Assembly (NCBI RefSeq): GCF_032918005.1
Contig: NZ_CP136628.1
Coordinates: forward strand, 4,883,501-4,947,500
Direction of reading: 5' to 3'
DNA: 64,000 nucleotides
Source of the DNA: Bradyrhizobium sp. NDS-1
GTDB lineage: Bacteria > Pseudomonadota > Alphaproteobacteria > Rhizobiales > Xanthobacteraceae
Every line of letters starts with the position of its first letter. The stretch's first letter is position 1. Of this stretch, positions 8,493-16,922 are shown in pieces. Below the pieces are notes generated by a model. It ran no database searches, was not told the origin of the DNA, and saw nothing but the letters and a program-made list of their open reading frames with translations. A program made the translations under genes and the position numbers.

Positions 8493-9458
8493 CTAACCGT
8501 GCTTCACGTCCACCGGCGGGGTGCCGTGGGTGTGGAAGGACTCGATCGTCTTCAGGCCCCAGGCCTGGCCCTTCTTGCGCTCCTCCTCGGTCCACACGAT
8601 CGGCTTCCAGTCGGGCGCGAGAATGAGGCGTGCGCCGGCATTGGCAACTTCGACGCGGTTGCCGCCGGGCTCGTAGACATAGAGGAAGAAGGTCTGCTGG
8701 ATCGCGTGCTTGTGCGGGCCGGTCTCGATGTGGATGCCGTTCTCCAGGAAGATGTCGGCCGCGCGCAGAATCTCCTCGCGGCTGTCGAGCGCGTAGGTGA
8801 CGTGATGGAAGCGGCCCGGCACGCCTGAATGGTCGAGCGAATAGGCGAAATCGTAGCTCTTGTTCGACATCGTCAGCCACATCGCCGCTTCCCGTCCGTC
8901 GTTGAGCACGATCTGCTCGGTGAGGCGGCAACCAAGGTAATTCTCGAAGAACTCGCGGTTGGCCTTGATGTCGACGGCGAGACAATTGAGATGATCCAGA
9001 CGGCGGACGTTGACGCCGCGTGCGGGAAAACGCTGGGCCTGGTTCTTCAGCGCCGGCTTCAGCTCGGGCGGCGCCTGATACCATTCGGTCTCGTAATAGA
9101 GCTCGACGATGTGACCGTCGGGATCGCGGCAGCGGAAGGTCGGCCCCTGCCCCATGTCGCCGTCGATCCAGCCGATGTCGAAGCCGGATCCCTTCAGCGC
9201 AGCGACGCGGCGCTCCAGCGCCTGCTGGCTGCGTGCGCGCAGCGCCATGTGCTCCATGCCCGAGGTCTTCGACGCCGTCAGCTTGAGCGAATAGCGCTCG
9301 TAATCGTCCCAGCCGCGCAAGTAGACCGACTCGCCCTTCTGGCCGCTGACGGTCATGCCCATGACGTCGACGAAGAATTTCAGGCTCTCGTCGGGCTTGG
9401 GCGTCAGCAGCTCCATGTGGCCGAGATGGGCAAGATCGAGGACCGGTTCGGGCTGCAT
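8493..9458 (-). CDS. VOC-family extradiol ring-cleavage dioxygenase (catechol 2,3-dioxygenase-like)
   Basis: 321 residues with the two-module vicinal-oxygen-chelate layout of type I extradiol dioxygenases. Likely Fe(II) ligands are His in RLDHLN (about 155), His in GRFHHV (about 218) and Glu in the C-terminal YEPGGNRVE stretch, close to the family signature. Such enzymes open catecholic rings beside the hydroxyl groups using O2. GGAGG precedes the ATG. It converges on nicB with 25 bp between stops and has its own upstream palindrome, so it need not belong to nicotinate breakdown, whose reductive route needs no ring dioxygenase. The substrate is unknown. Confidence 0.85.
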   Translation of the reverse strand: MQPEPVLDLAHLGHMELLTPKPDESLKFFVDVMGMTVSGQKGESVYLRGWDDYERYSLKLTASKTSGMEHMALRARSQQALERRVAALKGSGFDIGWIDGDMGQGPTFRCRDPDGHIVELYYETEWYQAPPELKPALKNQAQRFPARGVNVRRLDHLNCLAVDIKANREFFENYLGCRLTEQIVLNDGREAAMWLTMSNKSYDFAYSLDHSGVPGRFHHVTYALDSREEILRAADIFLENGIHIETGPHKHAIQQTFFLYVYEPGGNRVEVANAGARLILAPDWKPIVWTEEERKKGQAWGLKTIESFHTHGTPPVDVKHG

Positions 9459-9564
9459 GCTTTCCTCCAGGTAAAGCTCGCGATCCTTCGGACCGGATCG
9501 TGCAAATCGGCGCAGGGCCGCAATGCGACCACTTTGCCCGAGGGAGAGACATCGAAGCCGCGCT

Positions 9565-9586
9565 CATTTGTACTAATGTACAAATG
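9565..9586. promoter_or_regulatory. Perfect inverted repeat upstream of the dioxygenase gene
   Basis: CATTTGTAC and GTACAAATG form perfect 9-bp arms around TAAT, 107 bp upstream of the dioxygenase start. This looks like a dimeric repressor site. Its TTTGTAC/GTACAAA half-sites echo the palindrome before nicA (TTTGT..ACAAA), though the spacing differs. Confidence 0.45.
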
Positions 9587-9898
9587 ATTAGGTCCCGTCA
9601 ACAAAGCAAACATCGCCCTGAATCGAGTGACGTTTCCCTTCTCGAAGACCAACGTCCTCCGACCGGCGGACGGACTGGCCGGATGGTAAAGTATTGCTTA
9701 ATTGCTTTCGGCGCCAATGACTTGGAATTGCGCCATTTTCCCGCCGATTCTGTCCATAAGCGTGCCATCGGAACAAACCTCTTCGCCGAATTGTCACGGA
9801 TTTAACGAAGCGCCCGCGCCTGCCGCTTAACCGTTTATGCAGCCGCGGCCGCGCATAGTCTGGTCCAAAGCCCCTCGTTCTTGCCAGGTTCATTCATC
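9587..9898. other. Intergenic region between divergent dioxygenase and herA genes
   Basis: About 310 bp without a convincing gene. Open frames here have no ribosome site and no recognisable protein pattern. A somewhat AT-richer stretch around 9685-9805 may hold the promoter of the HerA-type gene. I see no hairpin terminator. Confidence 0.5.
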
Positions 9899-11638
9899 GT
9901 GACATCCTTTGGACGCGTGATTTCGGTACGTGGATCGCTCGCCCGGGTCGGGCTTCTGGCGGCCAGCCAGATGCCGATCTCGGAGGTTCGGGCGACCGTC
10001 GGCCGCTTCGTCAGCATTCGCTGCGCCAGCTCGGTCATCGTCGCCATGATCACCGAGGTCTCCTGCGAAAACCTGTCGAGCAGCAACGATTACATCGCCA
10101 TCGCCTCGGTCGACCTGCTTGGCGAAATCCTCAACGCCACCGGCAAGGCCAAATTCCAACGCGGCGTCACCAATTATCCGACCATCGGGGATTCCGTCGA
10201 CCTGATCACCAGCCAGGAGCTGCGCACGATCTACGCGCCGACCGGGTCGGACCAGATCAATGTCGGCTTCCTCCAACAGGACAGCTCCGTCATCGCCTAT
10301 GTCGACGTCGAGGAAATGCTGTCCAAGCATTTTGCCGTGCTGGGATCGACCGGCGTCGGCAAATCGACGGGCGTCTCGCTCCTGCTCAACGAGATCCTGA
10401 AGGCGCGCCCCAACCTGCGCATCTTCTTGCTCGACGTGCACAACGAATATGGCCGCTGCTTCGGCGACCGCGCGCTGGTGCTGAACCCGCGGAACCTGAA
10501 GCTGCCGTTCTGGCTGTTCAATTTCGAGGAAATCGTCGACGTGCTGTTCGGCGGCCGCGCCGGCGTGCCGGAGGAGCTCGACATCCTCGCCGAGGTGATC
10601 CCGATCGCCAAGGGCGTCTACACCCAGTACCAGAACGCCGACCGCATCGGCCTGAAGCGCATCGATCCCAAGCAGGTCGGCTACACCGTCGACACGCCGG
10701 TGCCGTATCGTCTCGTCGACCTGATGTCGCTGATCGACGAGCGCATGGGCAAGCTCGAAAACCGTTCCTCGCGCATCATCTATCACAAGCTGATCTCCCG
10801 CATCGAGGCGGTGCGCAACGATCCGCGCTACGCCTTCATGTTCGACAACGCCAATGTCGGCGGTGACACCATGGCCGAGGTCATCAGCCATCTGTTCCGT
10901 CTTCCGGCGAACGGCAAGCCGATGACGGTGATGCAGCTCGCCGGCTTCCCGGCCGAGGTGATCGATTCCGTCGTCTCGGTGCTCTGCCGCATGGCCTTCG
11001 ACTTCGGCCTGTGGAGCGACGGCGTCTCGCCGCTGCTGTTCGTCTGCGAGGAAGCGCATCGCTACGCCTCCGCCGATCGCAATGTCGGCTTCGGGCCGAC
11101 CCGCAAGGCGGTGTCGCGCATCGCCAAGGAAGGCCGCAAATACGGCGTCTATCTCGGCCTCATCACCCAGCGCCCGGCCGAGCTTGACGCCACCATCATC
11201 TCCCAGTGCAACACGCTGTTCACGATGCGCCTTGCCAACGACCGCGACCAGGCGCTGCTGCGCGCCGCGGTGTCGGACGCCGCCGCGAACCTGCTCTCCT
11301 TCGTGCCCTCGCTCGGCACGCGCGAGGTGCTGGCCTTCGGCGAAGGCGTCGCGCTGCCGACGCGCTTGCGATTCAAGGAGGTGCCGCCGCATCAACTGCC
11401 GCGCGGCGAAGCCACCATCTCGAGCGTACCGTCCGTCACCTCCGGCCACGACATGCATTTCGTCGGTGCCGTGCTCGAGCGCTGGCGCGGTGCCACCTCG
11501 CAGCGCGACGTGCCGAACGATCCGGTGTTTTCGGCCCCACCCGCCAAGACGCTCTCCAACGTCGAGGCCCCGATGCTGCAGCCCTCGATGGGCCTCGATC
11601 CGGACCGCTTCTCGCTCCTGAAGAAGCCGCTGCGATAG
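9899..11638 (+). CDS. HerA-type hexameric ATPase (DUF87 domain)
   Basis: 579 residues from the GTG at 9899; an upstream in-frame TTG at 9881 is a weaker choice. The N-terminal 110 residues look like the HASH barrel of HerA, followed by a RecA-like motor domain with Walker A GSTGVGKST (149-157), the LLDVHNEYGR stretch, a Walker B LLFVCEEAHRY near 380 and an arginine-bearing C-terminal region. HerA/FtsK-family ATPases move DNA. Archaeal HerA works with the nuclease NurA, and some bacterial relatives act in phage defence with a Sir2 or nuclease partner. No such partner is adjacent here: the next gene, 30 bp downstream, is mgtC. Its role in this organism is unknown. Confidence 0.85.
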   Translation: MTSFGRVISVRGSLARVGLLAASQMPISEVRATVGRFVSIRCASSVIVAMITEVSCENLSSSNDYIAIASVDLLGEILNATGKAKFQRGVTNYPTIGDSVDLITSQELRTIYAPTGSDQINVGFLQQDSSVIAYVDVEEMLSKHFAVLGSTGVGKSTGVSLLLNEILKARPNLRIFLLDVHNEYGRCFGDRALVLNPRNLKLPFWLFNFEEIVDVLFGGRAGVPEELDILAEVIPIAKGVYTQYQNADRIGLKRIDPKQVGYTVDTPVPYRLVDLMSLIDERMGKLENRSSRIIYHKLISRIEAVRNDPRYAFMFDNANVGGDTMAEVISHLFRLPANGKPMTVMQLAGFPAEVIDSVVSVLCRMAFDFGLWSDGVSPLLFVCEEAHRYASADRNVGFGPTRKAVSRIAKEGRKYGVYLGLITQRPAELDATIISQCNTLFTMRLANDRDQALLRAAVSDAAANLLSFVPSLGTREVLAFGEGVALPTRLRFKEVPPHQLPRGEATISSVPSVTSGHDMHFVGAVLERWRGATSQRDVPNDPVFSAPPAKTLSNVEAPMLQPSMGLDPDRFSLLKKPLR

Positions 11639-11668
11639 CGGCCCCGGTGTCCCGGACACGCTGAAATC

Positions 11669-12172
11669 ATGACCGAGCTGGACTGGCCGGAAATTCTGCT
11701 GCGCCTTGGAGCCGCGACGCTCGCCGGCGGCGCGATCGGCCTGAACCGCGATCTGCACGGCAAGCCGATCGGGTTGAAGACGCTCGGCATCGTCGGGCTC
11801 TCCACCGCGACCGTGGTGATGCTCGCCGTTCAGGTCGCCGAGCCCGGCAAGATCAGCGATGCGGCGAGCCGTGTGATCCAGGGCATCCTCACCGGGATCG
11901 GCTTCCTCGGGGCCGGCGTCATCGTCCACGAGAGCGACCGTTTTCGCGTGCGCGGCCTGACCAGCGCGGCCTGCACCTTTCTCGCCGCTTGCCTGGGCAT
12001 TACCTGCGGCGTCGGAGAATGGAAGATCGTGCTGGTCGCACTGGCCTTTGCTTTCGTGCTGCTCACGATCGGCCGCCGCGTCGAACGCTGGCTGCATCGC
12101 GCCCTCGGTGGCAAGGAGGATCCGCACCGGGCGGAGGTCTTGCCGAAGACGGACTCTCACGAAAGCAACTAG
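11669..12172 (+). CDS. mgtC: MgtC/SapB family membrane protein
   Basis: 167 residues with four or five hydrophobic segments and the MgtC hallmarks GGAIGLNRD (about 16-24) and GILTGIGFLGAGVI (about 72-85). In enterobacteria MgtC helps growth in low magnesium and inhibits the F-type ATP synthase; the longer C-terminal ACT-like domain of Salmonella MgtC is absent, as in the SapB-type short forms. It follows the HerA-type gene by 30 bp and ends tail to tail with the P-type ATPase gene, the two stop codons sharing two bases at 12170-12171. The proximity of a cation ATPase may reflect shared magnesium physiology, but that is inference. Confidence 0.88.
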   Translation: MTELDWPEILLRLGAATLAGGAIGLNRDLHGKPIGLKTLGIVGLSTATVVMLAVQVAEPGKISDAASRVIQGILTGIGFLGAGVIVHESDRFRVRGLTSAACTFLAACLGITCGVGEWKIVLVALAFAFVLLTIGRRVERWLHRALGGKEDPHRAEVLPKTDSHESN

Positions 12173-14733
12173 AACCGCAACCGCCGCCCCCATATCGGCT
12201 TCAGCATTTCGAGCACCGTGAGCACCAGCAGTCCCGCGCCGAGCGTGACCATCAGATCGTCGAGGTGCAGGGGACCAAAACGAAACAGGCTGGACGCCGG
12301 CGGCCAAAACAGAGCCGCGGCGAGAACGAGTGCGATCGACAGGAATATCCAGAGCAATGCCGGGTTCGGACGGAAGAAGGCAGACAGGAAGGAGGCGCTG
12401 AAGGACCGGTTGACCAGCACCAGCGCGACGACGCAGACGACGAGCGCAATGAAGGCGAGCGTGCGCGCCTCATCGGGCGGAATGCCGGAACGAAGCGCGA
12501 CGACGAAGATCACGGCGATCAAGGCAAATGCCATGGCACCCTGAAGGATGCTCCAGCCGATCAAGGCCCATGAGAACAGCTCCGCATCCGCGCGCCGCGG
12601 CGGACGTGTCATGATATCGCGCTCCTCCCGCTCCGCTTCGAACACGAGCGAGCAGACGGGGTCGATGATCAGCTCCAGAAAGGCAATGTGAACGGGACCG
12701 AGAATCAGCGGCAGGCCGAAAACCAGCGGCAGCAGGGCAAGCCCCGCGATCGGAACATGGACTGCGAAAATGAAGGCCATCGCCTTGCGCAGATTATCGT
12801 AGATCCGGCGCCCCAGCCGAATGGATGCAACGATAGAACCGAAATCGTCGTCGAGCAGGACGATGGAGGAGGCCTCGCGGGCGACATCGGTGCCGCGGCC
12901 ACCCATCGCGATCCCGATATGGGCAGCCTTCAGGGACGGTGCATCGTTGACGCCGTCACCAGTCATCGCGACGATCTCACCGTTGCGCTTCATCGCCTGA
13001 ACGATCCGCAGCTTCTGCTCCGGCAGGACCCGCGCGAAGACGTTCACATTCCTGACGAGTGCCTCGAGCTCGTTCTCGTCCGCGAGCTTGATCTGCTCGC
13101 CGGTCACGACCCCCTTGACGTCGAGTCCGGCCTGCCCGGCGATGGCCATCGCGGTCGCCGGATAGTCGCCCGTGATCATGACGACGCGAATGCCGGCCGA
13201 GCGCGATTCGCCCACCGCCGCCGGGACCTGCGGACGAAGCGGATCGGCGAGCCCGACGAGACCGAGGAAGCGAAAGGAGAAGTCTTGCTGCGAGGCCGGC
13301 AGGCTCTCGCCGTCGTAAGCCGCGACGGCCACGCCCAGCACACGAAGACCATTCTTCGCCATCGCCGCGACCGAGTCCTGCAGCGCCGCCAGCTCCGCAC
13401 CGTCCAGCTTGCAGAGGTGCGCAATCGCCTCGGGTGCGCCTTTCGCCGCAGCCAACATTCCCTGGCGATGCGGCACTTGCCAAACCTGGGTCATCGCCAG
13501 CAGTTCTGGCCGCAGGCCGTAGCTGCGTACCAAGGTCCGCGTGCCCCCGGTTTCGTCGTCATCCGGCAGACTCTCTTGCACGAACGCGTGCAGGGCCCTC
13601 TCCATCGGATCGAACGGTTCCGGCGAGCTTGCCAAAACGCTGCAACGCGCCAGCTCGAAGAACGCTGCGCCCACCGGCGCGGGCTGCGACGATCCCACGC
13701 GCGCGCTCGTCCCGTCGCGTAGCCTCAGCTCCGCAATCGACATCCGATTCTGGGTCAGCGTGCCGGTCTTGTCGGTGCACAGCACCGTGGCGGAGCCGAG
13801 CACCTCGATCGCGGCAGCGCGCCGCGTCAGCACGCGCGCCTTCGAGATACGCCAGGCCCCCATCGCCATGAACACCGTGAGAACGACGGCGAACTCCTCG
13901 GGCAACATGGACATGCCGATTGCGATGCCTCCGAGCAGCGCTTGCAGCCAATCCCCGCGCAACGTTCCGTAAAGCAGGACGGCGGCGAGGCTGATCGCCG
14001 CGCCGCCGAGAAAGCAAAGCCGCACGAGCCGTGCGGTCTGCTGCTGCAGCCGGGGCGGCTCCGCCTGCAAGCCATGCAGCGACAATCCGATCTTGCCGAT
14101 CTCGCTGCGAGCGCCGGTGGCCTCGACCTCGGCCAGGCCCTCGCCTCGCACCACCAGCGAGCCGGAATACACGAACGGCAGGTCATCGCCGCCCGGGCGA
14201 TGATTTGCCAAGGCGGCGTCGGTGGCCGGCGTCCTGGCGGCCTGCTTGCGAACCGGAACCGACTCTCCGGTCAGCAGGGACTCGTCGACAGCCAGATCGC
14301 GTGAGCTGACGAGCACCGCATCTGCCGGAATCCGATCACCTTCGGCCAGGACGAGGAGATCGCCGCGGACGACGTCCCGGCCCGCAATCCGCCGGCGCTC
14401 CCCATCCCTCACCACGAGCGCGCGCGGACTGGTCAGCTCTCGCAACGCTTCCAGCACGCGTTCGGTGCGGGTTTCCTGCACGATCGTGATCACGACGGAG
14501 ATGGCGCCGAAGGCCAGGAGAAGCGCGGCCTCGCGGAGGTCGCCGAGCAGGAGGTAGACCAGCCCGCCGCACAGAAGCAGCGCGAGCATCGGCTCACGCA
14601 ACACTTCGAGGACGATGCGCAGCGGAGTGCGGCGTTCGGGCCGAGGCAGTTCGTTGTAACCGTCCTGTTGCAGCCGCAGCCGGGCCTCGGCTTCGCTCAG
14701 CCCGGCCGAACCGCCGCGTTCTGCCTTGCTCAT
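12169..14733 (-). CDS. Cation-translocating P-type ATPase (P2-like)
   Basis: 854 residues with every P-type ATPase landmark: an N-terminal cation-ATPase domain, the actuator loop DESLLTGESVPV, phosphorylation site CTDKTGTLTQN (Asp near residue 317), TGDYPATA and MTGDGVNDAPSLKAAHIGIAMG in the P domain, and about ten membrane helices. There is no N-terminal heavy-metal domain and no CPC motif in M4, so it is not a copper/zinc pump. The M4 motif reads LPEEF rather than the PEGL of Ca/Mg pumps, marking a subgroup of unclear ion. Its start overlaps the stop of a 55-residue membrane peptide gene (ATGA), suggesting a two-component pump. Confidence 0.9.
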   Translation of the reverse strand: MSKAERGGSAGLSEAEARLRLQQDGYNELPRPERRTPLRIVLEVLREPMLALLLCGGLVYLLLGDLREAALLLAFGAISVVITIVQETRTERVLEALRELTSPRALVVRDGERRRIAGRDVVRGDLLVLAEGDRIPADAVLVSSRDLAVDESLLTGESVPVRKQAARTPATDAALANHRPGGDDLPFVYSGSLVVRGEGLAEVEATGARSEIGKIGLSLHGLQAEPPRLQQQTARLVRLCFLGGAAISLAAVLLYGTLRGDWLQALLGGIAIGMSMLPEEFAVVLTVFMAMGAWRISKARVLTRRAAAIEVLGSATVLCTDKTGTLTQNRMSIAELRLRDGTSARVGSSQPAPVGAAFFELARCSVLASSPEPFDPMERALHAFVQESLPDDDETGGTRTLVRSYGLRPELLAMTQVWQVPHRQGMLAAAKGAPEAIAHLCKLDGAELAALQDSVAAMAKNGLRVLGVAVAAYDGESLPASQQDFSFRFLGLVGLADPLRPQVPAAVGESRSAGIRVVMITGDYPATAMAIAGQAGLDVKGVVTGEQIKLADENELEALVRNVNVFARVLPEQKLRIVQAMKRNGEIVAMTGDGVNDAPSLKAAHIGIAMGGRGTDVAREASSIVLLDDDFGSIVASIRLGRRIYDNLRKAMAFIFAVHVPIAGLALLPLVFGLPLILGPVHIAFLELIIDPVCSLVFEAEREERDIMTRPPRRADAELFSWALIGWSILQGAMAFALIAVIFVVALRSGIPPDEARTLAFIALVVCVVALVLVNRSFSASFLSAFFRPNPALLWIFLSIALVLAAALFWPPASSLFRFGPLHLDDLMVTLGAGLLVLTVLEMLKPIWGRRLRF

Positions 14734-14897
14734 GTCTTCCGCCGCAGGCTCCAGAGACTTCCCGCCCCCACGACGGCTGTCACGAGCAGGACGGCGACGA
14801 AGGTCTGGATGATGGTGAAGTTCAGGGCATCACGCGCGACGAACAGCGCCGTGACCGCGCCGGCGATGATAAAGACGACGCGAAAGATGAGGCTCAT
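14730..14897 (-). CDS. Small two-helix membrane protein coupled to the P-type ATPase
   Basis: 55 residues starting MSLIFRVV, with two hydrophobic segments (about 5-22 and 28-47) and a basic tail SLRRKT. Of two nearby ATGs I prefer 14897, because GGAG then stands 8 bases upstream; the ATG at 14903 would leave only 2. The stop overlaps the ATPase start by ATGA. I do not recognise the family. Small hydrophobic partners are known for other P-type pumps (KdpF, phospholamban-type regulators), so an accessory subunit is plausible but unproven. Confidence 0.65.
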   Translation of the reverse strand: MSLIFRVVFIIAGAVTALFVARDALNFTIIQTFVAVLLVTAVVGAGSLWSLRRKT

Positions 14898-15081
14898 TGT
14901 CATGTCTCCAGTCAGCATGACCCGGGCCACCTCGCCCTCGACACCGGGCGCAACGCTGCTTCGACGATCATGCAGGCGGACAGTAGCGACCGGCACGGGC
15001 ACGCATTTGCGGCATGTCAAGCCGCGCCCGGGGCGCGCTGTCGCTGGCCCGGCGGAGGGCCGCTGGGAGCTGTCGAGAGAA

Positions 15082-15231
15082 TTGCAGGCGCTGACGAGGC
15101 GCCTGTCGCCAGAAGAGATCAAGCAGGCACGCTGCGCGCTGCTTGCGATCGATCCCGCCGACAAGGATTATCCGCAGGCCTGGGCAGCCTTCGTGCGGTT
15201 CCGGAACATCGATCGAGAACTGGCCGGTTGA
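15082..15231 (+). CDS. Possible small protein (49 residues), uncertain start
   Basis: The frame ending at 15231 encodes a plausible soluble peptide (RRLSPEEIKQARCALLAID, then DYPQAWAAFVRFRNIDRELAG), which reads like a real helical protein rather than a shadow. The only nearby start is a TTG at 15082 with GAGAGAA before it; the coding look extends slightly upstream. No family is recognised. It may be the remnant of a longer gene. Confidence 0.3.
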   Translation: MQALTRRLSPEEIKQARCALLAIDPADKDYPQAWAAFVRFRNIDRELAG

Positions 15232-15324
15232 AGCCATAGGCTCGCGTGCGCGGCGATGCGATCGCCGCGACGGCAGACTCTCTCGTCATCGTCGACCGGA
15301 CTGCACGCTCGAGGCGCTTTGCCG

Positions 15325-15468
15325 CTAGCGGTTCGCCATCAGCTCGAGGGCCGGAACAAAGCGCTGCGCGAACGTCAACGACTTGGCGTGGTGAACGGCG
15401 GCAAACGATGCCGAGATTCCCGCCGAAGCAACCGCGAGCAAGGCAACTACGAAAACCAGACGGCGCAT
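15325..15468 (-). CDS. Small secreted or membrane-anchored peptide (47 residues)
   Basis: A strong AGGAGG stands 5 bases before the ATG. The peptide begins MRRLVFVVALLAVASAG, a classic signal peptide or single membrane helix with a positive start, followed by a short tail containing HHAK and FVPALELMANR. No family is recognised. The ribosome site and signal pattern make it more credible than most short frames. Likely cleavage after SFA (about residue 23) would leave a 24-residue peptide. Confidence 0.5.
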   Translation of the reverse strand: MRRLVFVVALLAVASAGISASFAAVHHAKSLTFAQRFVPALELMANR

Positions 15469-15736
15469 GTTCGCCTCCTGTGTGAGCTCGACCAATCATA
15501 GAGATGGGCCGGCTCTGTTTCAGGACGGTTTCATAGACGCGGAAATTGATTTCGCTCAAGCGACTGTGATGGGATTCGGCTTATCTGGGCGCGTGCCGCA
15601 ACCACCTAATAATGGTCGACGTATTTTGCAGCGGAGCGCGAGCATTGTCGGGAATTCCACACCCGCGGCCAACGCTCCTAAGCACTGCAGCGACAAGCAG
15701 CATTCGCTGGAATGGGAGTCATCGAGGACTGTTCAA

Positions 15737-15892
15737 ATGAAGATCATGATCCAGAAGCTCAATGGCCTGTGGCACCTCATCGTCGGGTCGTGCCGGATCC
15801 GAACGCCCTTCCTGGATACCCAGGACCGCGCCCTGGTGATCACCTACGCCCGCCGCGCCTACCCCGGCGCCAGGATCTTCCAGCGCGACTGA
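15737..15892 (+). CDS. Small conserved-type hypothetical protein (51 residues)
   Basis: Short basic protein starting MKIMIQKLNGLWHL and ending in an arginine-rich tail (YARRAYPGARIFQRD). GAGGA lies about 8 bases before the ATG. It has no signal peptide or clear membrane helix and no recognised domain. The flanking region is visibly more AT-rich than the genes around it. Its function is unknown. Confidence 0.5.
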   Translation: MKIMIQKLNGLWHLIVGSCRIRTPFLDTQDRALVITYARRAYPGARIFQRD

Positions 15893-15963
15893 CGCGAGCG
15901 GCCGCGCGTGATGGTCGGCTCCCGAGGCACGGGGTGCATCACAACGCCCGATTTCTGGTGCCT

Positions 15964-16593
15964 CTAGTCATCGTCCGCCGGACCGCACCAGCCGGGCAGA
16001 TAGATCGCATCCTTGCTCCTGGCGGCGGACATCCCCTTCTCGATGGCCTTGTCGAAATCGGCCTCCACCACCTTCCGCGAGAGCTTTCGGCGCAGGAAGT
16101 CGGCCCACAGAAATTCGGAGAATGGCGTCGTGTCCTTGGCGAAGCCGCCCATGCGGCGCAATTCGCCGGCAAGGCTGCGGAACGGATCGTCCTTGAGGTC
16201 GGCGATCGATTTTGGCAGGTCCCGGAACTGCCGCCGCTCGCCCTTGGCATCGTGAGGGTAGACCCAGCGCTTGTTGTCCATCACGCCCCAGAAGGCTTCG
16301 CGCTCGACCATGCGGAGGTCCCCGACGATGGTCACCAGCACCTCCTTGACGCCTTCATCGTGCAGCGCGCGGCCGAGATGATGATGGTCGATCACGTAAT
16401 AGCGCGCGTCCGGGCCGTAGACGACGGGGATCATGTGCTTGCCGAGCAGGTCGGCCTGCTTCTTCTTGTCATGCTCACGCCAGCGCTTGCGCTTCTCCTT
16501 GACCTCGCGCATGCCGCCCGTCATCTGCGTCGGCCGGAGCGACAGGATCGGAACCGGATGCACTCTCGGCTCGCGCGCGTTGGTCGTGGTCAT
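15964..16593 (-). CDS. ParB/Srx-type N-terminal domain protein
   Basis: 209 residues from the ATG at 16593; the frame is open further upstream, but the protein-like sequence and a GAGGGGA ribosome site support this start. Early motifs (LRPTQMTGGM, then a lysine/arginine-rich helix and VVYGPDARYYVIDHHHLGRAL) match the ParB/sulfiredoxin-like fold in which the conserved segment binds nucleotide. The C-terminal half has no DNA-binding helix-turn-helix that I can identify and is tryptophan-rich, unlike chromosomal ParB. It lies alone, away from any parA, so it is probably not the partition protein. A nucleotide-hydrolysing or nuclease role is possible. Confidence 0.7.
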   Translation of the reverse strand: MTTTNAREPRVHPVPILSLRPTQMTGGMREVKEKRKRWREHDKKKQADLLGKHMIPVVYGPDARYYVIDHHHLGRALHDEGVKEVLVTIVGDLRMVEREAFWGVMDNKRWVYPHDAKGERRQFRDLPKSIADLKDDPFRSLAGELRRMGGFAKDTTPFSEFLWADFLRRKLSRKVVEADFDKAIEKGMSAARSKDAIYLPGWCGPADDD

Positions 16594-16922
16594 GGTCGAA
16601 AGGTCCCCTCGCATGGTGCAACTGGCGGTCCAGGTTTCCTCGACTATGACATGGGCTTTGGGGCGGCAACACGTGTTCGGAACGACGCGGAGATCACAAG
16701 CCGATGTGGACGGCGTGACGTCCCCGGCCATCGCTATGACCGTTGTTGCAACGCAACCTCATGTCCCGCCGCCGACATGACGGCTTGCTCCGCGGCCGCT
16801 CTACGCCCGTCGATGCACAATAGTGCAAGCGGACGAATGCACGCAGGAATTGCGAAGAATTTCTGCAACACCCTCACCACCCGTGCTATCTAAAACCGCT
16901 GCTTCGGAGTGATCCCCGCCCC
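16594..16922. other. Intergenic region, divergent promoters
   Basis: 330 bp between the ParB-like gene and the 113-residue membrane protein gene. Open frames entering it lack ribosome sites and family matches. I see no repeat or terminator; it presumably holds both promoters. Confidence 0.4.

Noticed and set aside
9588..9893. 101-residue minus-strand frame before the dioxygenase gene
   Set aside because: No ribosome site or recognisable motif; it covers the operator and promoter region.
15119..15559. 146-codon minus-strand frame overlapping several tiny genes
   Set aside because: No ribosome site and no protein-like pattern; the 47-residue gene in another frame of the same strand is much better supported.
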